64,000 nt of DNA from Collinsella aerofaciens (GCF_963360655.1 NZ_OY725717.1:310001-374000); one strand, 5' to 3'; shown: positions 24,914-34,001, counted from the first letter of the stretch. Made by a program: numbers and translations. Notes: a model not told the origin generated them from the sequence alone.

Positions 24914-26677
24914 CTAGCGCTTGCCGCCGTGGCTGTTGAGCCAGATATTGCGGCCCAGCATAAGCGCCAGCACCAGCGCGCTCACGTAGCCCATAAAGCC
25001 AATGACCGGGATACCAAACACAACCGGCTCGATGCGCGCGTAGTACACCACCGACGAACCGATAAACAAGCCGGCGATAACAATAGCCATCGACATGCGG
25101 TCGATAATTCCACCCAGCTGTCGCAGCGCCTTATCGCTGCTCATGATCTGCGTGTTCACCTTAAGCTGGCCGCGTGTGAGCATGCGCGAAGCCAAGCCCA
25201 GATACTCGGCCGCCTCGAGCGAGCCTTTTGCCGCGCGATAGCTGCTCGCGGCAAGATCGCGGCTCATCTCGCGCATGCGGGCGTAGGTGCTCTTCTCGTT
25301 TTTGATGTGCGTCTGGATGATCTGGATCATGTTGACGTTGGGCATGTACTCGGTCAGCAGACCCTCGAGCGTCACCATGCCGCGCGCGAACATCGTCACC
25401 ACGCTCGGCAGCTCAACGTCGTTTTTGCGCGCCAAGTTTAGCAGCGAGGTCAAAAACTCGCCGATATCCAGATCCTTCAGGTCAAGGCCCGCAAAGTCAG
25501 CCACGATAAAGTCAAGATCGGACAAAAAGGCCGAATGATCGAGCTCAGCCGAGTCGCCACGCGTCACGGCGAAGCGCATGAGCGAATCCTTGAGCTTGGG
25601 CACGTCACCCTCGGCCACGGCGAAAATCATGTCCTTGACGATACCGCGATCGTGGCTCGACATGCGTCCGACCATGCCCAAGTCGATAAAGTAGACAATG
25701 CCGTCCTTGAGGATGATGTTTCCCGCATGCGGGTCAGCATGGAAAAAGCCGTCGTCGAGCACCTGCGTCGAGTAGTCCTCGACGATTGCAGCACCGATCT
25801 TTTCCAAGTCATAGCCCTCGGCCACCAAGTGTTCAGGATCGGCGATCGAAATGCCGTCGACGTAGTCCATAACCACCACGTGCTCGGTGCACAGGTCCAG
25901 ATAGGATTTAGGGCACGTCACGCCATGAACGCTCTTATGGAACTCGTAGAAGTCGTTGAGGTTTTTGGCCTCGGCCAAAAAGTTGGTCTCCTCGCGAAAC
26001 GAGGTCCACAACTCCTCGACTACGCCGTGCAGGTCAACGAATTGATCGGTGTTGACGAACTTGGAAACAATGCGCACCACCGAGCGGATGATATCGATGT
26101 CCTGCGCCATAACCTGCTGCGCACCGGGGCGCTGCACCTTGACGGCTACGTCATCGCCCGTCACCAGACGAGCGCGGTGCACCTGCGCGAGCGATGCGCT
26201 ACCAAGCGGATTGGGGTCGATCGCATCGAACATCTCCCCCAGGCGCAGGCCGTATTCCTCTTCCAAGCAGCGGAGCACTACCTCGTACGGCACCGGCTCC
26301 ACGTCGGAACGCAGACGGCGCAGCTCATCGCAAAAGCGCTGCGGCAGAATCTCGGACCGGTTGGCCAGAATCTGCCCCATCTTGACGAACATGGGGCCGA
26401 GCTCCTCGAGCAGGCGGCGCAAGCGAACCGGCGTGAGGTTATCCCACACACGGTACTTTTTGACCAAGCGAACAATCTGCCCGATGCGTTCGCGACGACC
26501 CGCCGGCGTGAGCTGGTATTCCTCGTCCGGCGCCATCGCGTCGGGCTCTTCGGGCACCATATCGACAGCGCGCGGCTTTTTGCGAGCGCCCGAGACGGCG
26601 GCATCGACCTCATCGACAACCGCCGCCTCGTCACCCAAAGGATCTAGATTGTTGTAATCGGTGGTGGAATCTGCCAT
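24914..26677 (-). CDS. ABC1/UbiB family atypical kinase
   Basis: 587 residues. A 60-residue acidic N-terminus is followed by the UbiB kinase-like fold. The signature GPMFVKMGQILANRSEILP carries the KxGQ motif, ASLAQVHRA is the Ala-rich loop, and DPHAGNI plus YFIDLGMVGR give the catalytic and metal-binding region. Two C-terminal transmembrane helices (about 530-580) end in SHGGKR. UbiB proteins are membrane-linked ATPases that aid isoprenoid-quinone or lipid handling; the partner here is unknown. It lies 8 bp downstream of a phasin-like gene and is probably co-transcribed with it. Confidence 0.92.
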   Translation of the reverse strand: MADSTTDYNNLDPLGDEAAVVDEVDAAVSGARKKPRAVDMVPEEPDAMAPDEEYQLTPAGRRERIGQIVRLVKKYRVWDNLTPVRLRRLLEELGPMFVKMGQILANRSEILPQRFCDELRRLRSDVEPVPYEVVLRCLEEEYGLRLGEMFDAIDPNPLGSASLAQVHRARLVTGDDVAVKVQRPGAQQVMAQDIDIIRSVVRIVSKFVNTDQFVDLHGVVEELWTSFREETNFLAEAKNLNDFYEFHKSVHGVTCPKSYLDLCTEHVVVMDYVDGISIADPEHLVAEGYDLEKIGAAIVEDYSTQVLDDGFFHADPHAGNIILKDGIVYFIDLGMVGRMSSHDRGIVKDMIFAVAEGDVPKLKDSLMRFAVTRGDSAELDHSAFLSDLDFIVADFAGLDLKDLDIGEFLTSLLNLARKNDVELPSVVTMFARGMVTLEGLLTEYMPNVNMIQIIQTHIKNEKSTYARMREMSRDLAASSYRAAKGSLEAAEYLGLASRMLTRGQLKVNTQIMSSDKALRQLGGIIDRMSMAIVIAGLFIGSSVVYYARIEPVVFGIPVIGFMGYVSALVLALMLGRNIWLNSHGGKR

Positions 26678-26685
26678 CTGCGCTG

Positions 26686-27102
26686 CTACTCGGCCTCTTC
26701 GGTATCCTTCGCATCGTCGGGCTCAACGGACTCGACGGGCACCGAGGTCACGTTGTCCTCGACCGAATCGACGATGTCGCGCACATGGGCTAGGAAGGCC
26801 GTGCGCTCAGGGGCGGTCATAACGCGGACGCGGGCAAGGATGAGCTCGTCGAGCACGCGCTGGGCCGCAGTCTCGCCCTGTATGCCCAAGCGCTCGGTCA
26901 GATCGGAGATGGTGCCACCGGCCTGCTCGAACATGTCGGACACGCTGCGGGCGATATCGGGGGTGGCGGTGTCCTTGCGGACCTGCTCGCCTTTGGTGTT
27001 AAGGTCGTCGAGGACCTTCTTGCCGCCTTCGACAGCAACGGCGGCAGCGCCAAAGCCCACGTTAATGGCGCCGTTAACAAGCTGATCGAGTTTCATAACC
27101 AT
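26686..27102 (-). CDS. Phasin-like helical protein, upstream partner of UbiB
   Basis: 138 residues from ATG 27102 (GGAG 6 nt upstream). It begins MVMKLDQLVNGAINVGFGAA and is mostly amphipathic helix (KKVLDDLNTKGEQVRKD, VSDMFEQAGGTISDLTERL) with an acidic tail. The pattern resembles the polyhydroxyalkanoate-granule/phasin-like proteins often placed beside UbiB kinases. The adjacent ubiB-type gene starts 8 bp downstream. Function unproven. Confidence 0.75.
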   Translation of the reverse strand: MVMKLDQLVNGAINVGFGAAAVAVEGGKKVLDDLNTKGEQVRKDTATPDIARSVSDMFEQAGGTISDLTERLGIQGETAAQRVLDELILARVRVMTAPERTAFLAHVRDIVDSVEDNVTSVPVESVEPDDAKDTEEAE

Positions 27103-27201
27103 GGTTGTCTCCAATCACAAACAACTGCATTGGCGTTCTTGTACCCAAGATTGAGCGAAAGCGACAAAGCGTTTTAGCGCTATTCGATCGACGGGAAATC
27201 C

Positions 27202-28725
27202 CTACCTCACGTTGTCATTCATCGCGAAAGAGTTCTTCATGGCGCAGCTCGTGGTGTAAAGCACCTTGCCCAGCAGGGCATCGGTCTCCACGCGAACACG
27301 CTCGGCAAAGGCCTCGTTGGCGCGTGCAAGCTCGGCAGGCACCTCGACCTCGGGCAGAGCGGCTACGGCAGCGTCGACGTCATGGATCTGCTTGTGGCCC
27401 ATGCCACCGATCTTCTCCTGATAATCCTCGACCGCGCGGCCGCACTCATGGAAGCGGACGTCAGCCAGCGCGCCGATCAGGCGGTTGGCCCAGTAGAAGT
27501 TTTCGGACGTCACGCGAGCCTGCGTGTCGGCATAGTACTCGGGCATAGTCTCGACGTTGGCGTACAGCGGAACCAGCGCGTTAAACGAGTTGGAACCAAA
27601 GGCCATCCACTGCACGGCGCGGTAGGCCGGCTGCGCATAGGGGCGCAGCTGCAACACGGCAAGCTGGCTGTTGCGGTTGATGCCGATGGGGCGATAGGCA
27701 CCACGCGTAGCGGGCGTGCCCCTGCTGCCGTAGCAGTCGTACTCCGTGCCCTGGTAGTGGCTCGAGAGCACGTACTTGATGTCCTCGATGGTCACCTTGC
27801 GCTCGGGCACGCGGCTCCAGGGGATATCGTCGCTCTCGGGCGTGTAGTCGGCGTCGGGGCCATCCCACACGTCGCTGGGGTTGAGGCAGCGCTGCATGTA
27901 CCAGGCGCGCGGCGTGTTGTAGACATGGTCGCTGTCGCTGTGCGAGCCAAAGGCCTCGCGCGGGTTAAAGACGGCAGCCGGGCCGTCGCTCTCGACGCCC
28001 AGCGTCAGGTCCAGATGCCACTCGGCCATCCAGACGCGCAGGTCGGCGGAGCACATATGGTCGGCCTGGGCGCCCTCGGCGTCATCCAGGTCAAAGCTGT
28101 CGATGCCCAGCTGGTTGGGCATGGTCACATAGGCGTCGTCAGGCACGCGCTTGGCGATCCAGTGGTGACCGCCGATGGTCTCGAGCCACCAGATCTCGTC
28201 CACGTCGCTAAAGGCGATGCCGTTGTTCTCGTAAGTGCCGTAGCGCTCGAGCAGGTCGCCCAAGATACGCACGCCGTCGCGGGCGGACTTGGCATACGGC
28301 AGCACCAGGGTCACCATGTCCTCCTCGCCCAGGCCACCGGGCTGCGCCGGCACATAGCCGTCCTCACCCTCGTTGCCCTTGGCGGGCACGTAGTCCACGA
28401 GCGGATCGGCGCCGCGGACGCGCTCGTTGGTGGTAAGCGTCTCGGTTGCGGACATGCCAACATTGAGCTCGTTGAAACCGGCCTCGGCCCAGATACCGTG
28501 GCCCGGAACAACATCGGGGACGCTCGTATAGCGCATGGGGTTATCGGGCAGCTCAACGGTCAGGTGGCTCAGGACGCTCGTGTAGACGCGCGGCTGCTCG
28601 TCGGGATGCACTACGCGCATGCGCTTGGGCTCAAATACCCCGTTGGACGAGTCCTCGTTACGCGCGACCAGGGTCGACCCGTCGTAGCTTGCGTTTTTAC
28701 CGACCAGAATCGTTGTGCACGGCAT
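27202..28725 (-). CDS. C69 family dipeptidase
   Basis: A 507-residue N-terminal-nucleophile hydrolase. The start is ATG 28725 (AAGGAGG six bases upstream), giving MPCTTILVGKNAS with the putative nucleophile Cys at position 3; autoprocessing would be minimal. Further family features are the early ARNEDS motif, GIWAEAGFNELNVGMSAT and WWLETIGGHHW. These PepD-type enzymes cleave a broad range of dipeptides in the cytoplasm or at the surface. No signal peptide is seen. It stands alone, with about 90 bp before the phasin-like gene. Confidence 0.93.
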   Translation of the reverse strand: MPCTTILVGKNASYDGSTLVARNEDSSNGVFEPKRMRVVHPDEQPRVYTSVLSHLTVELPDNPMRYTSVPDVVPGHGIWAEAGFNELNVGMSATETLTTNERVRGADPLVDYVPAKGNEGEDGYVPAQPGGLGEEDMVTLVLPYAKSARDGVRILGDLLERYGTYENNGIAFSDVDEIWWLETIGGHHWIAKRVPDDAYVTMPNQLGIDSFDLDDAEGAQADHMCSADLRVWMAEWHLDLTLGVESDGPAAVFNPREAFGSHSDSDHVYNTPRAWYMQRCLNPSDVWDGPDADYTPESDDIPWSRVPERKVTIEDIKYVLSSHYQGTEYDCYGSRGTPATRGAYRPIGINRNSQLAVLQLRPYAQPAYRAVQWMAFGSNSFNALVPLYANVETMPEYYADTQARVTSENFYWANRLIGALADVRFHECGRAVEDYQEKIGGMGHKQIHDVDAAVAALPEVEVPAELARANEAFAERVRVETDALLGKVLYTTSCAMKNSFAMNDNVR

Positions 28726-28811
28726 GCGCATCCTCCTTGAGCGAAAAAATCAAACGGCAACAGTGTATCGCTTCGGCGCAGAAAGGGCGAAACCACGGCC
28801 TCGGCAGCCCC

Positions 28812-28849
28812 CGTGGTCAAAAAATGCCAAATATGAGTACTGTCACCAA
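28812..28849. repeat. Dispersed repeat, left copy flanking the IS256-type element
   Basis: A 38-bp block (CGTGGTCAAAAAATGCCAAA onward) matches 30520-30557 in inverted orientation at 35 of 38 positions. It lies outside the transposon ends. Confidence 0.8.
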
Positions 28850-28987
28850 TTTAGTGGCAGCAAATTTCCCTGTAACGAGTGCCGAAAATCCCCATTTGCC
28901 CAAAAGCAAGACAACGTTATTCCCCATAAGTTCAATAAAATAGGCTTCCTAACGATAATGGATGGTAGCGCGCAGAGATGTGGTGTA

Positions 28988-29013
28988 AGAGGCGGGGCAT
29001 GCCCCGCCTCTTC
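28988..29013. terminator. Perfect palindrome inside the IS256 left end
   Basis: A 26-bp perfect palindrome centred on GGGGCATGCCCC. A second small hairpin CCCTTTC/GAAAGGG follows (29014-29029). The likely role is to shield the transposase gene from external transcription. Confidence 0.65.
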
Positions 29014-29089
29014 CCTTTCTTGAAAGGGAGGGGACACCGCCTAGAATTCGTCGTTGGAGTAATGAAGGTGACGAATGGAAGGAAAGGCG

Positions 29090-30409
29090 ATGCCCCAAGA
29101 AGAGAGTGTACTGCGCCTCGGCCGCGACGAGGCCCTCGAGGCGGCGAGGCTTTGGCAGGAGTGCGGCGACGCGCGCGAGTTCGCGTGCAGGGTGCTGGGC
29201 GGCGTGATGAACGCGCTGATGGACTCCGAGGCCCAGCAGATGTGCGGCGCGGGCCGCAACGAGCGCAGCGACGGCAGGGAGAACAGCCGCAACGGCTACC
29301 GCCCCAGGTCGCTCAAGACCGCCGTGGGCGACGTGGAGCTCGAGATACCCAAGCTCAGGCACGGCACCTACTACCCCGAGGGCATGCTCGCGCGATGGTC
29401 GCGCGTCGACACCTCGGTGGCCGCCATCGTGCAGGAGATGTACGTGTGCGGCGTGTCCACCCGCAAGGTCGAGCGCGTGGCGTCCAAGCTGGGCATATCC
29501 TCGCTGTCGAGCTCGGAGGTCTCGAGCCTCTGCTCCGACCTCGACGCCGAGGTGGCGGAGTTCCGCCGCCGCGACCTGTCGGGCACGCCGTGCTGCTACC
29601 TGTGGCTCGACGCCACCTACATGAGCTGCAGGGTCGGCTCGTCGGTCGTCTCGCAGGGCGTCGTGACCGCGATCGGGCTGGGCGCCGACGGGCGCAAGCA
29701 CTTCCTGGGCTGCGACGTGGTCGACACCGAGAGCGAGGACTCCTGGGCGGCGTTCCTCGGCGGGCTGCGCGAGCGCGGGCTGGCCGGCGTTCGCCTCGTG
29801 GTCTCCGACAGCCACGCCGGGCTCGTGGCCGCCGTCTCGCGCCTGTTCCAGGGCTGCGCCTGGCAGCGCTGCGTGACGCACCTGCAGCGCAACCTCCAGA
29901 GCGCCTGCTCGGGCAGGCCCGAGGACTCCAAGGCGGCCGTCAGGGACCTCGTGCACGCCGCGGTCTACCAGGACGACCCCGACCTCGCGCGCTGCGTGTG
30001 GGCCGAGGCGGCGCCCTGGGTGGCGTCGGTGTCCGCCAGGGCCGGCGAGGTCTTCGAGCAGGCCGAGGACTCCGCGCTGGCGTTCACGGCCTTCCCCAGG
30101 GCGCACTGGGCCAAGCTCCGCACCAACAACGTCCAGGAGCGCGCCAACCGCGAGATCAAGCGCCGCTACAGGGTCGTGCAGTCCTTCCCCTCGAGGGAGT
30201 CGATGCTGCGCCTGACGTGCGCGAGCCTCATGGAGACCGAGGGGCAGTGGTCCCAGCAGCGCATGTTCTCCGAGGCCTCGGCCGCCGAGGGCTTCGCCGA
30301 GCCCGCGGACAGGCCGGCCCCGACAGAGGGGAGGCGCCGCGCGCTCGGGCGGCGCGCCAGGGAGATAGTGGACGAGATAGTCGAGAAGCACGGCCTCAAG
30401 AAGGAGTAA
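29090..30409 (+). CDS. IS256-family (mutator-type) transposase
   Basis: A 439-residue DDE transposase. Start ATG 29090 is 3-9 bases after AAGGAAAGG; an in-frame ATG at 29075 would add five residues. Catalytic residues are visible as Asp in YLWLDATYMS, Asp in LVVSDSHAGL and Glu in NNVQERANREIKRR, with the family C-x2-H region CVTHLQRNL between them. The C-terminus is basic and helical. Intact, so the element may still be mobile. Confidence 0.95.
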   Translation: MPQEESVLRLGRDEALEAARLWQECGDAREFACRVLGGVMNALMDSEAQQMCGAGRNERSDGRENSRNGYRPRSLKTAVGDVELEIPKLRHGTYYPEGMLARWSRVDTSVAAIVQEMYVCGVSTRKVERVASKLGISSLSSSEVSSLCSDLDAEVAEFRRRDLSGTPCCYLWLDATYMSCRVGSSVVSQGVVTAIGLGADGRKHFLGCDVVDTESEDSWAAFLGGLRERGLAGVRLVVSDSHAGLVAAVSRLFQGCAWQRCVTHLQRNLQSACSGRPEDSKAAVRDLVHAAVYQDDPDLARCVWAEAAPWVASVSARAGEVFEQAEDSALAFTAFPRAHWAKLRTNNVQERANREIKRRYRVVQSFPSRESMLRLTCASLMETEGQWSQQRMFSEASAAEGFAEPADRPAPTEGRRRALGRRAREIVDEIVEKHGLKKE

Positions 30410-30519
30410 CATCGGGACTTGCAGCGACGGACCTCAGGACACTCTTACACCACGTCTGCGCGCGCGACCTAATGGATACCGTTAGGAAGCCAAAAAGACG
30501 TAAGACATATGTGACTATC

Positions 30520-30557
30520 TTGGCAACAGTACTCATATTTGGCATTGTTTGACCACG
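30520..30557. repeat. Dispersed repeat, right copy flanking the IS256-type element
   Basis: Inverted match to 28812-28849 (35/38). Together the two copies form a split palindrome around the transposon. Confidence 0.8.
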
Positions 30558-30594
30558 TGGTATATAGCTAACCCCCTCAAACAGCCCAAAACGC

Positions 30595-31449
30595 CTATTT
30601 CGATGCGCGCTCCGCCGCCTCAATCACGTGTTTGGCGAGAATCGCGGTGGTCACAGCTCCCACGCCGCCCGGCACAGGCGTGATGGTGTCAACAACCGGC
30701 TCTGCAGCATCAAAATCAACGTCCCCGACCAACTTGCCAGCGGCCTCGTCCCAATTAATGCCAACATCGATGATTGTCTGGCCCTCGCGAACCGCGTCCA
30801 CACCAATCGTGTGCGCGCGCCCAACGGCCGCAACCACAATATCAGCCGCACGGCACTCGGCAGCAAGGTCGCGCGTATGCGTATGGCACGTCGTCACGGT
30901 GGCATTGCGCGCCGTAAGCATGGCGGCAACGGGACGCCCGATCACCAGCGAGCGCCCGACCACAGCAACCTTAGCTCCATCCAGCTCAACGCCGTAATGA
31001 TCCAGCAAAGCAAGCACAGCTTCGGCTGTGCAGGGGGCAAAACCCTCGCCGCGCCCCGAAAGCGTGGTGAGCAGCGAAGCCGGCGTCATGGAGTCAACAT
31101 CCTTGGCGGGATCGAGCGCTGCGGCGACGGCGTTCTCGTCAAGGCCGGCGGGCAGCGGGCGGAACATCAGACAGCCATGAACAGCCGAATCGGCATTGAT
31201 GTCCTCGATAGCCGTCAACAGCTCGTCCTGCGAAACATCGGCAGAAAGCAAAACGCGACGAGCCTCAATCCCCACTTTTTCGCAGCGCTTGAGCGCACCG
31301 CGCTCGTAGGATAGGTCGTCCTCGCGTTCACCTACACGCACAATAGCCAACGTCGGAACAACGCCCCGCTCGCGCAGGGCTGCGCAGCGAGCAGCAAGTT
31401 CCTCAGTCAAAGCGCGAGCAACGGGAGCACCCTTCAGCAGTTCAGCCAT
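30595..31449 (-). CDS. folD: Methylene-tetrahydrofolate dehydrogenase/cyclohydrolase FolD
   Basis: 284 residues. Bifunctional: oxidises 5,10-methylene-THF and hydrolyses 5,10-methenyl-THF. The active-site region reads YERGALKRCEKVGIEA; the usual YxxxK Tyr and Lys are present with altered neighbours. Rossmann elements are VVGRSLVIGRPVAAML and CHTHT, and the end is TPVPGGVGAVTTAIL. Start ATG 31449 lies behind AGAGG and is 2 bp after the stop of the cyclohydrolase gene, so the pair is coupled. With fhs at 42.6 kb this covers formate to methylene-THF interconversion. Confidence 0.93.
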   Translation of the reverse strand: MAELLKGAPVARALTEELAARCAALRERGVVPTLAIVRVGEREDDLSYERGALKRCEKVGIEARRVLLSADVSQDELLTAIEDINADSAVHGCLMFRPLPAGLDENAVAAALDPAKDVDSMTPASLLTTLSGRGEGFAPCTAEAVLALLDHYGVELDGAKVAVVGRSLVIGRPVAAMLTARNATVTTCHTHTRDLAAECRAADIVVAAVGRAHTIGVDAVREGQTIIDVGINWDEAAGKLVGDVDFDAAEPVVDTITPVPGGVGAVTTAILAKHVIEAAERASK

Positions 31450-31451
31450 GG

Positions 31452-32084
31452 CTATCCTCTCTTCCTTGCAGCGTCGGAGGCGCGGCGCGCCAGCGCCTCG
31501 GCGCGCGGCAACCATGTGTCGAGCAGCTCATCACACGCCGTCTCGAGCTCCTCGGCACGAACGCGATCCTTCATAGACGTGGTGTTCGCAAAGAGCGTCA
31601 GACTCGCGCCTTGCATAGCGGCACGGCAGAACACGGCGCCGCACGCCACATCGGACAGCAGCTGACGCGAACCCTTGTCGGCCATGTCCTCGAGCAGCGC
31701 CAGCGCACGCCCGCAGGCATCCATAATGCGATACGGCGGCAGAGCGGCCACATGCAGCGCATCCTGAATCGCGGTCGCTCGAGCCGGATCGTCACGCGGA
31801 ATACCGTACGCCGCGGACACCTGCCCGTAGGCACGAACGTCCTCGGCAACCAGACCCACAAGTTCCTGCGCCAACTCATCCGCCTGGGCAAACGCGCGCG
31901 TCAGATCGTCTGCGCGATCGGCAAGCGCGGGGTTTGTCGCCCCATAGCGGGCAACCATTCCGCAAAGCGAGGCGCCCAGCGCACCTACAAAGGCGCTCGC
32001 GCTGCCACCACCGGGAACCGGCTCGCGCGCGGCCAGCGCCTCGGCAAAACCGCGACAGGTTTTATCCATCATCTCTTGGCTCAT
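31452..32084 (-). CDS. fchA: Methenyl-THF cyclohydrolase / cyclodeaminase family protein
   Basis: 210 residues of the FTCD_C fold, the same family as FchA of acetogens and the cyclodeaminase half of FTCD. The signature PVPGGGSASAFVGALGASL near residue 22 is the folate-binding glycine loop, and the rest is all-helical. It overlaps in function with the cyclohydrolase activity of the downstream FolD, a combination common in anaerobic one-carbon metabolism. ATG 32084 is preferred (AAGGTG upstream); GTG codons just upstream are alternatives. A hairpin at 32114-32141 lies in the leader. Confidence 0.85.
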   Translation of the reverse strand: MSQEMMDKTCRGFAEALAAREPVPGGGSASAFVGALGASLCGMVARYGATNPALADRADDLTRAFAQADELAQELVGLVAEDVRAYGQVSAAYGIPRDDPARATAIQDALHVAALPPYRIMDACGRALALLEDMADKGSRQLLSDVACGAVFCRAAMQGASLTLFANTTSMKDRVRAEELETACDELLDTWLPRAEALARRASDAARKRG

Positions 32085-32463
32085 ACGCACACGCACCTTC
32101 AAGTCATATATATCGGTCGGGCGGCCGACGCCGGCCGACCGCATCGATCACGTAATGGTGCTAAGTCTAGCCCATAAGTACGCGAGCGTCAGCGCACCTG
32201 GCCATCGCGGATTTCTATGGCACACGATAGGCCATGCCAACGCAAACATGGGACACATGGCCCACCTTTCGAGACTCCCGAGCAGCACAAGCTGGGGCAT
32301 ATCTATAAGTAAGGAACCCGTTGGGGAACGGCCGCGCAACGGCCACAAGCGATGAACGGAGGCATAAGTCGCACAGTACACAGAGACATCCGCCGCCAGC
32401 GCAATCAGTACCCCAACAGCATGCGGCGCCGTGATGTCATCAGCAGACAAGGAGGACGCCACC
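32085..32463. promoter_or_regulatory. Divergent intergenic region fchA/lipoprotein
   Basis: 379 bp without a gene. A hairpin (32114-32124 with 32131-32141, one mismatch) lies in the fchA leader. The 19-bp block ATGGGACACATGGCCCACC (32248-32266) is repeated exactly at 33214-33232 upstream of the second lipoprotein. It has the partly palindromic form TGGG-N8-CCCA, so it could be an operator. Confidence 0.5.
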
Positions 32464-33063
32464 ATGATGAAAAAGACCCTATCAATCCTTTCCCTTTGCA
32501 TCGCCCTCTTTGCCGCGCTCGCCCTTGTGGGCTGCGGCGGGAGCGCATCGGGCGGCGGCAGCGCCCCCAAGAGCGAGAGCAAGGAAAAGGCCCCCGTCGC
32601 CAAGAAGACCGACTACATCTGGTTTAAGGTCGAGATGCCCGAGGGCGTCGGCGTAAGCGACTCTGCCGGCAAGAATGCCGACAGGGTCCAGCTCACCTTC
32701 CCCGAAGACGAGAACGCCTCGGCCGATCGCTTTATCCCCGTTTGGAAAAAAGCGCTGACGGCCGAGGAATCCCACGCCGACCAGGCGGAAAAGAAGGGGG
32801 ATACGTTCCAGTGGAAGGATGGCGGGTCCGTCGAGTATAACGGCAGGACGTGGCTCGTCGGAACATACGAGGACAACAGCGGCATCTCAACCATGCTTTT
32901 TACCGATGTTGAGCCGGGAAGCGTCTACGTCCTCATCTCGAACTTCGACCAGCACAAGAAAGAAGCCGAGGCACTCCTCAACTCCATCGAGTTCCCCGAT
33001 GACATGGAAGAGGCAGTTTCCGAGGCACGCGAAGTCGAGATTTCGAGCATCGAGATCAAGTAA
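32464..33063 (+). CDS. Lipoprotein, tandem copy 1
   Basis: 199 residues. Signal peptide MMKKTLSILSLCIALFAALA with lipobox LVGC gives a lipidated Cys. A short Gly/Ser/Lys linker leads to a single domain of about 150 residues beginning DYIWFKVEMPEGV and ending EVEISSIEIK. The domain is mostly beta, with FIPVWKKALTAEE in the middle. ATG 32464 follows AAGGAGG. The second copy lies 241 bp downstream. No known domain recognised; probably a surface substrate-binding or envelope protein. Confidence 0.88.
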   Translation: MMKKTLSILSLCIALFAALALVGCGGSASGGGSAPKSESKEKAPVAKKTDYIWFKVEMPEGVGVSDSAGKNADRVQLTFPEDENASADRFIPVWKKALTAEESHADQAEKKGDTFQWKDGGSVEYNGRTWLVGTYEDNSGISTMLFTDVEPGSVYVLISNFDQHKKEAEALLNSIEFPDDMEEAVSEAREVEISSIEIK

Positions 33064-33132
33064 CGGGACACCCGCACGCGCCTACGCGCACCCGCGCACA
33101 TGCGCCCCATTAAAACAACGGGCGCCCAACCC

Positions 33133-33167
33133 GGGGAGGGCCGACAGCACCGGCCCTCCCCTCTTTT
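33133..33167 (+). terminator. Rho-independent terminator after lipoprotein copy 1
   Basis: An 11-bp stem GGGGAGGGCCG/CGGCCCTCCCC (33133-33143 with 33151-33161) is followed by CTCTTTT. Confidence 0.9.
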
Positions 33168-33213
33168 GGACCCGTGCATATTGCCACTTAACGGCGCAAA
33201 TCCGGCCCTCAGA

Positions 33214-33232
33214 ATGGGACACATGGCCCACC
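33214..33232 (+). promoter_or_regulatory. Repeated 19-bp upstream block, second copy
   Basis: Exact copy of 32248-32266, located 73 bp upstream of the copy 2 start, whereas copy 1 lies 198 bp upstream of its gene. A candidate common operator of the two lipoprotein genes. Confidence 0.45.
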
Positions 33233-33304
33233 CTAGCGAGCCGTCCACGCGTACAGTAAAGGCAGGTAATCCATGGGCGGTTACAGATCGAGGAGGACAC
33301 GACC

Positions 33305-33898
33305 ATGAAAAAGAAGGCCTTTGCGATTCTCACCCTCTGCATCAGTCTCTTTGCCGCGGTTGCCCTGGTGGGCTGCGGTGGCAGCGGCGGCGCTACCGGC
33401 AGTGGAGGTGGCGGCGGAGCAGAAAAGCCAGCCGTGGATATGAGGACCGACTTCATTTGGTTTAAGGTCGAGGTCCCCGAGGGCGTCGAGATCACCGACG
33501 TCGCAGGCGACACCGCCGACAGGGCCCAGTTTAAGTTCACCGAGAGCGAGCACGCCAGCGATCGCTTCATCCCCGTCTTCGACTCTGACAAGAACGCCGA
33601 TGAACTGTTCGACTACGAGGCAAAGTGGAATGCCAGCTTTGAGTGGACCGAGAATGACCCCGTCAAGTACAACGGCAAGACTTGGCGCAACGCTTCCTAT
33701 ACACACTCGGGCGGCGTAACGACCGAATACTTCACCGACGTTGACGGCGGCAGTGTGTATGTGCGTATCGACAACGTCGAGGAGCACAAGGACGCCGTCG
33801 AGACCATGATGAAGTCTCTGGAATTTGCCGACGACATCGCCGAGGCCAAGACCGAGGCCATGGACGTCAAGCTCGACGATATCGAGATCAAGCGCTAA
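33305..33898 (+). CDS. Lipoprotein, tandem copy 2
   Basis: 197 residues, paralogous to copy 1. Signal peptide MKKKAFAILTLCISLFAAVA, lipobox LVGC, Gly-rich linker, then a domain opening DFIWFKVEVPEGVEITD and ending DVKLDDIEIKR. The shared frame F-I-W-F-K-V-E-[MV]-P-E-G-V and the C-terminal [DE]-I-E-I-K are clear, while the middle differs substantially. GAGGA lies just upstream of ATG 33305. It has its own terminator and a copy of the 19-bp upstream block, so the duplication included the control region. Confidence 0.88.
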   Translation: MKKKAFAILTLCISLFAAVALVGCGGSGGATGSGGGGGAEKPAVDMRTDFIWFKVEVPEGVEITDVAGDTADRAQFKFTESEHASDRFIPVFDSDKNADELFDYEAKWNASFEWTENDPVKYNGKTWRNASYTHSGGVTTEYFTDVDGGSVYVRIDNVEEHKDAVETMMKSLEFADDIAEAKTEAMDVKLDDIEIKR

Positions 33899-33970
33899 GC
33901 GACTGGCGAGCGCAACGGGAAACACGGTCGCAGTGCAAACAAGCGACGGTACCCCAGCGCTTCGTACCCA

Positions 33971-34001
33971 GGGAGGGCCGGTAAACCGACCCTCCCTTTC
34001 T
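33971..34001 (+). terminator. Rho-independent terminator after lipoprotein copy 2
   Basis: GGGAGGG-C-CGG pairs with CCG-A-CCCTCCC (33971-33981 with 33986-33996), followed by TTTCTT. It resembles the terminator after copy 1. Confidence 0.85.

Larger units (their letters stand above)
28944..30491 (+). mobile_element. IS256-type insertion sequence with flanking inverted sequence
   Basis: A mutator-type transposase is framed by imperfect terminal inverted repeats, GCGCGCAGAGATGTGGTGTAAGAG (28969-28992) against 30442-30463, which differ by a 2-bp indel. The similarity continues outward to a 12-bp inverted repeat GGCTTCCTAACG (28944-28955 and 30480-30491), so the exact ends and target duplication are unclear. 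Two hairpins just inside the left end (28988-29013 and 29014-29029) could block readthrough into the transposase. Confidence 0.8.
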
